From Saprospiraceae bacterium (GTDB taxonomy: Bacteria; Bacteroidota; Bacteroidia; Chitinophagales; Saprospiraceae): a stretch of DNA of 64,000 bases. Positions 59,528 through 64,000 of the stretch are shown here, piece after piece (the stretch's first letter is position 1; each line of letters begins with the position of its first letter). The stretch spans positions 1 through 64,000 of the forward strand of contig JADKGI010000031.1 of NCBI GenBank assembly GCA_016722285.1, in the 5' to 3' direction. The notes under the pieces were generated by a model. That model searched no databases and had not been told where the DNA came from. It saw only the letters and a list, made by a program, of their open reading frames with translations. The translations under genes and the position numbers were made by a program.

Positions 59528-60895
59528 TTAATCTTTTTGAATATCAAAATAAAGAAGTGTTTGACGGGGATTTTTCTGAATTGGAAACTTTTCTGGATGA
59601 CATTTGGCTTAAAAGAGAAAAATCGGGATTCTATTTTACTGCTGATCAGGACCGTATCGAGTCTCAACGATTCCTACAGTTTTTACACAAAACCAATGAA
59701 TTAAAGTCCAATAAATATATCGGCGTCATCCACTTTGAAGGAAAGAAGATCAACCTATTGCCCAAAATACTTTATAACCAGAATGAAAAATGTACCGATG
59801 AGAATGTACATGCCGCTCATTTGCACGTACTTTGGTGGCTGAGCTATTGCAGGAAAGTGAAATTTCCGAATTATCAGACATCTATAGGAAATACGAAAAG
59901 TGATTTTTTTGAAATACTCATTTATTTGTTTTCAAAGTACACCAGAGAGCTTCTGTCTAATACTATTTACCAACATTATGAGGAAGAACAAAGAGAGCTG
60001 AGCTTTATTAAAGGTAGAATCCAAATTTCAGAATATATCACTGAAAATCTAGCAAAAGGGAGATGGCATAAAATTAATTGTACATACGATGCCTTTGTGA
60101 TTGACAACCATTTTAACCGTATCATTAAGCAGGTGACTACTATGCTCTTTAATACCACTGAAAACTGGGATAACAAAAGAAACCTTGAGAAATACTTTTA
60201 TACTGGATGAAGTTAGTGATATACAGGCAACCGCTTATGAATGCGCCAATATTCAATTTAATCCCATGTTTTCATCTTTTGAAACTGTGAGAGATTATTG
60301 TACTTTGTTTCTCCGAAATTGTGTTTCTTTCAGTTATAAAAACGATCTGAAGCTCTTTGCTTTTTTGCTTCCAATGGAATATGTATTTGAAGATTTTATT
60401 TATGGATTTATTGATAAAGAAATAGATGAGATTCAGGCTACGGCACAGAATACTTCTACGCATCTGGATAAAGAGAAAGTTTTTGCGCTCAAGCCTGACT
60501 TATTGCTGCAAATAGATGGCAGAAGAGTCATTACCGATACAAAATATAAAGTGGTGTATGCGGATGAGAAGGATCTTAAAAATGGCATCTCTCAATCAGA
60601 TATTTATCAGATGCTGGCGTATGGCGTCCGGTTTAAGATTAATGATATTGTACTATTATATCCTGACACCGTAAAGCAGGAGGCACTTCAACAGTCATCG
60701 ATCATCGTCAGAGATGAATTTACAAATGATGTAGAAGTCAACATTAAAGCATTTCAGGTGCCTGTGATCAACAGGACATTACTGAATGATTATACCATGG
60801 CTGAGAACGGAACAATTTCGGATGTTTTTGAAGAGACTAAACTGGCTTTGATAGGAAGGATAAGGGAGATTTATGGCAAAAGTGATTTATTTTGA
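59524..60895 (+). CDS. mcrC: McrC-like nuclease subunit (frameshifted)
   Basis: GTG start at 59524 overlapping the mcrB stop (GTGA). N-terminal KINLLPKILYNQNE and HLHVLWWLSYCRKVKFP; C-terminal PD-(D/E)xK nuclease in VFALKPDLLLQIDGRRVITDTKYKV (about 60480-60560). The frame breaks near 60185-60210, where NLEKYFYTG stops and the other frame continues as ILDEVSDIQATAYECANI. With McrB it cleaves DNA bearing the modified base. Confidence 0.85.
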
Positions 60896-60987
60896 TATTG
60901 AAACGTTTTATTAATTCAATTTTTAAACCTTTCCCTTTTATAAGATTTCTATATTAGATCAGGTCTTTATTCCCGTAGGTGGCATAC

Positions 60988-63114
60988 CTATACTTGATTC
61001 TGAGTATCTCTTAAAAGCTCCATTTCAAATGGTGAGACGTTCAAACTTTCAATTGGTAATACCTTAATCTGCTCCAATAAGTAATCGAGATTTCCGTTTG
61101 TGTCTAATTTATCTTTGATTTTATTACTCGTCTGTATTGGAATCCCGTATTCGTCTAAAGCTACAAACAATGGGTCTGTAAATAAACATTCGATTTGTGA
61201 TGAAGAATAAGAATAGTCGCCAGTTTGAAAATTAATTTCTTCATAAAGTTCTTTCTGAATTCTGTTCAAAGCCATTATGTATTTCGGAAAATTGTATTGT
61301 GCCCAAAATCGAACAAATTCTAAAATGTTTTCTATCGTTTCATTAATTTTTTCGGGATCGTCATCTTCGTTAATCTCATTTGCAATGAGATCTTTAATAT
61401 TTCCTACGGTTCTTAAATTATTTATTTTAAAAGCTAATTGACTTCCTGAGTTAATCCCGCCAACTCTGCCATTTTGTATAAAGAATCTCCAAATTAATTC
61501 ACAAGCAAACTTCAGTTGCTCATAAGTTGGAAAACGATTCCACTTTAAAATGTAATGATAAACTTTTGGGTTGCTTTTTATAAATCCAGCAAGGTCAATT
61601 TGGCTTTGTGGTTCAATATTAGAATTGGCTTTAATCGTTTTGATGCTTAAAATCCCATTATTTGAAAGAGCTTTAACCCTATCTTTGGATTTCTGAGTTA
61701 AGTCATCTGTGTCCATTTGCATCAACAGTTTTTCAGGTACTTCATCTGTTTGGCTGAACAATGGAAAATCTACCAATGGCAGTTCTTCCATTGGAGGTTC
61801 ATGAAATAGAAATACTCTACCAATGAAATGCTGAAACATTCTTCCACTTCTTCCACAAATATTGTTGAAAGTGAAAAAATCAAATTTCTCATTGGCAACT
61901 TTGTTGTCGAAGATGATTACATTTTTGGCTCTTGTATTAACACCTTCAATGAGTGTGCTTGTGCAAACTAAAAACTGAAGTTTATCTTCATTAAAAGCTT
62001 TTACGGCAAATTGAGAAATGGCTCTTGGGATTTTCCCATGGTGGATTCCAATTCCATATTTCAAAGCTTTTGGAAGAAACCAAAGTGGATGATATTCTTC
62101 TTCAAGCCATTCTATAGCACTTTCATTGTTTTGATTTGTTTTGAACTTGCCCGAATCAAAAAGAAGTTTTGCAACCTTGTTTGCACTTTTTGGTGATTTG
62201 CAATAAATCAAAGTCGGCTCTGTCAATGCACCACACTAAATCCAAAAGGGCGTCTTCACTCAGTTGTTGGAACGGCAACTTTATTTTTCTGTAATTACTG
62301 TTTTATAGTCCGTCTTGATGAAGTTGATTTCAACATTTTCCGGGAATACTTTTGAATTTATGTTTTCAATGTTTGGGCCTAACAAATAAAATTGACCGCC
62401 TTTTTTGAGCAGTTTGTAAAATGCCTGATTTATTATGATGCTTCTTTCTTGGTCTTGTGGTGTTGGTTGAATTTTATAGAATTCATCAATCACAAAAAAG
62501 TCAACATCAACTTCGTTTACAATTTCCATAACTCGTTCTTGAGTTAGAACGAAAATATTTCTATCACTTACAGATTGAGTTGAATGAGTAATGATTTTGT
62601 AACGGTCTCTAAAGCGTGAAAGTCGCTTTCTTGTTTCATCAATCAATGCAATTGTTGGTAGAACAATTGCAATGTTTTTAAAGCGTTCTGTTGCAATGAT
62701 TGTGTCAATTACAAGGCTTTTACCAAAACTTGTTGGAGCGCTCAGAATTACATTCTTCCCGTCAAGCAATTCAAAATATACTCTTGCTTGTGCTCTGTGA
62801 AAAACTATGTTCTCTTGTAATACTCCATCTGGACGGTGAAACTCGTAAGCAATTTTATCGGCAAGATTCAATTCTTTTGGGTCAAGGTATGGGAATAATC
62901 CTATTTCTCTGGCAAAATCATTAATTATTGCTTGGTAATTGCCAAACATTTCACGCTGCTCAATAACACGAAGTATTACTTCTTGTAAATAAAATTCATT
63001 CTTTTGGTTAAGATTATTGGCAATAGACTTTATTACAGAAAATGCATTCTGTGGATTGATGGCGTTTTGCCTCAACATATTATTGATTTCAAGTAAGTTT
63101 AGATTTTCTGCCAT
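60988..63114 (-). CDS. hamB: Hachiman helicase HamB (frameshifted)
   Basis: SF2 helicase of the Hachiman anti-phage system. Motif I SAPTSFGKSLVID, motif II VDFFVIDEFYKI (N-terminal part 62281-63114); then EPTLIYCKSPKSA, STLIEGVNTRAKNVIIFD and motif VI NICGRSGRMF (60988-62226). Frame breaks at the T run 62284-62288 (one A short on the coding strand) and again near 62225; repaired, the reading runs ITEKIKLPFQQLSEDALLDLVW into CALTEPTL. Overlaps hamA by 16 bases. Convergent with mcrC. Confidence 0.85.
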
Positions 63115-63943
63115 GCTGTCAATTTATCTAAAAGTGTTGACGATAATTTTGCCTTGTCTTCCAAAGGGCACAAGAACAAATGAATTTTAACCGGACATTT
63201 TACTTTCGCTAAAAATGCTTGATGATTTGCTTCAATCTCAGGCAATATTTCATTTACATAAGCATCATTAAATTCTCTATGCTTTGCAACTAAGAGCGAA
63301 TCGTATGTGAGCAAAACAGGAACGCAAATTGCCTTAAACACATCATCAAGTGAAGTATTTGGGTCAAGAAGTCTTACTAATTTATCGTAATGAGGAAATG
63401 ACTTGTCAATTTTGTTGGTTATTGCAGCAAATTCATTTCGCAGGTAAACCTTTTGAAAATGTGCTTCAATTTCAGGAACTACATCATAAACAGCTCGGTA
63501 AAAATCATTGTAAAACTTAACCTCACCCAACCATAGTTCCAAACCTTCATCATCTGCAATTACATGAACCGCATCAAAACCTTTACGGTTTCGTTTGGCC
63601 CGTCTTTAAAGTAAATTTTGCTTATGGCTGCAATTGTTTCATACGCTTCCTTTAATATACCATGAAGTAAAAGTTCACCAAATTCACCACGTTTAATATT
63701 GTCGGTTTGAAAAATAATTTTGGCGGCTTCTCTCAATTTCTTTGGTGCAGTCTTGCCGTCCACCATTTTGAATTCTGAATATTTCAATGCGAAATCAAGT
63801 AAGTGTTCATCAAAAAGCCAATTGGCAAACTGGTTATATCTCCATTCTTTCAATTCGTAACCACAGCACAATCCTGTTATGCCACATTCTGGCGGAGTTT
63901 CCGAATGAACAATGAGTTTTAAAAACTTCAGTTTGTCTTTCAT
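63099..63943 (-). CDS. hamA: Hachiman nuclease HamA (DUF1837, frameshifted)
   Basis: N-terminal part 63560-63943 (GEFGELLLHGILKEAYETIAAISKIYFKDGPNETVK), C-terminal part 63099-63542 (LELWLGEVKFYNDFYRAVYDVVPEIEAHFQKVYL, VPVLLTYDS, IHLFLCPLEDKAKL). Adding one G at 63580-63581 (CC on the plus strand) joins them through VKGFDAVHVIADDEG. The GEL, D in DAVHV and GEVKF residues fit a PD-(D/E)xK nuclease. DUF1837 followed by a DEAD-like helicase is the defining Hachiman pair. Confidence 0.88.
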
Positions 63944-63946
63944 TAA

Positions 63947-64000
63947 CTATGCTTTTAATAATTGTTTTACACTCAACTCCCCCCTAAACGCCTTCTGACT
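63947..64000 (-). CDS. Partial C-terminus, possibly type I restriction specificity subunit
   Basis: A minus-strand frame enters from the right edge and ends at TAG 63947-63949, reading SQKAFRGELSVKQLLKA. KAFRGEL is a frequent ending of HsdS proteins. It ends 3 bases before the hamA start, so the two may be cotranscribed. Only 17 residues are visible, so the call is tentative. Confidence 0.4.
   Translation of the reverse strand, partial: SQKAFRGELSVKQLLKA

Overview
The window looks like a chromosomal piece of a member of the Bacteroidota, most likely close to Saprospiria. The evidence is AT-rich DNA, promoters of the Bacteroidota type (TAnnTTTG at -7), a giant secreted protein with HYR-like modules, a dockerin-like module and a type IX secretion sorting domain, remnants of gldA-gldF-gldG, a YceI protein, an RteC-like protein and a Bacteroidota-type tyrosine recombinase. 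No 16S or marker set is present, so the family-level placement is inference.

Layout. 1-5.1 kb: 3' part of the giant secreted surface protein. 5.2-8.1 kb: metY-metX methionine genes behind a SAM-I riboswitch. 8.3-10.4 kb: MscS channel and a truncated conserved protein. 10.4-16.2 kb: an IS3-family element followed by a heavily decayed gldA-gldF-gldG-DUF4340 cluster. 16.4-43.1 kb: ordinary core genes, including lptG-type permease, S9 peptidase, der, rfbC-rfbD, rhomboid, rlmH, a Nudix-like regulator, a beta-helix/cytochrome pair, acyltransferase, miaA, yceI, glucan phosphorylase, APC permease, Ca/Na antiporter, dapA and accA. A tandem pair of highly structured 87-bp repeats followed by a terminator lies at 34.5-34.8 kb. 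43.2-48.3 kb: tRNA-Asp with an adjoining integrative element (integrase, clustered putative integrase arm sites, RteC-like protein, a cassette with a DUF5675 protein and two small membrane proteins). 48.3-55.3 kb: accessory DNA with a PIN toxin-antitoxin pair, a solitary HigA-like regulator, small membrane proteins, a DUF1028 protein, two plasmid-type small proteins, a 169-bp palindromic element and a HigB/HigA-like pair. 55.3-56.6 kb: GC-richer non-coding DNA rich in inverted repeats. 56.6-64.0 kb: defence island with an EVE-McrB/McrC modification-dependent restriction system, a convergent Hachiman (hamA-hamB) system, and at the right edge what may be the end of a type I specificity subunit.

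A strong caveat: at least a dozen otherwise conserved genes are split by single-base indels, many in short homopolymers (G, A or T runs). This pattern suggests residual sequencing error in the assembly, so most split genes are annotated here as single genes. The gldAFG-DUF4340 block and the IS transposase are different: they also carry substitutions in catalytic motifs and many stops, so they look like true pseudogenes.
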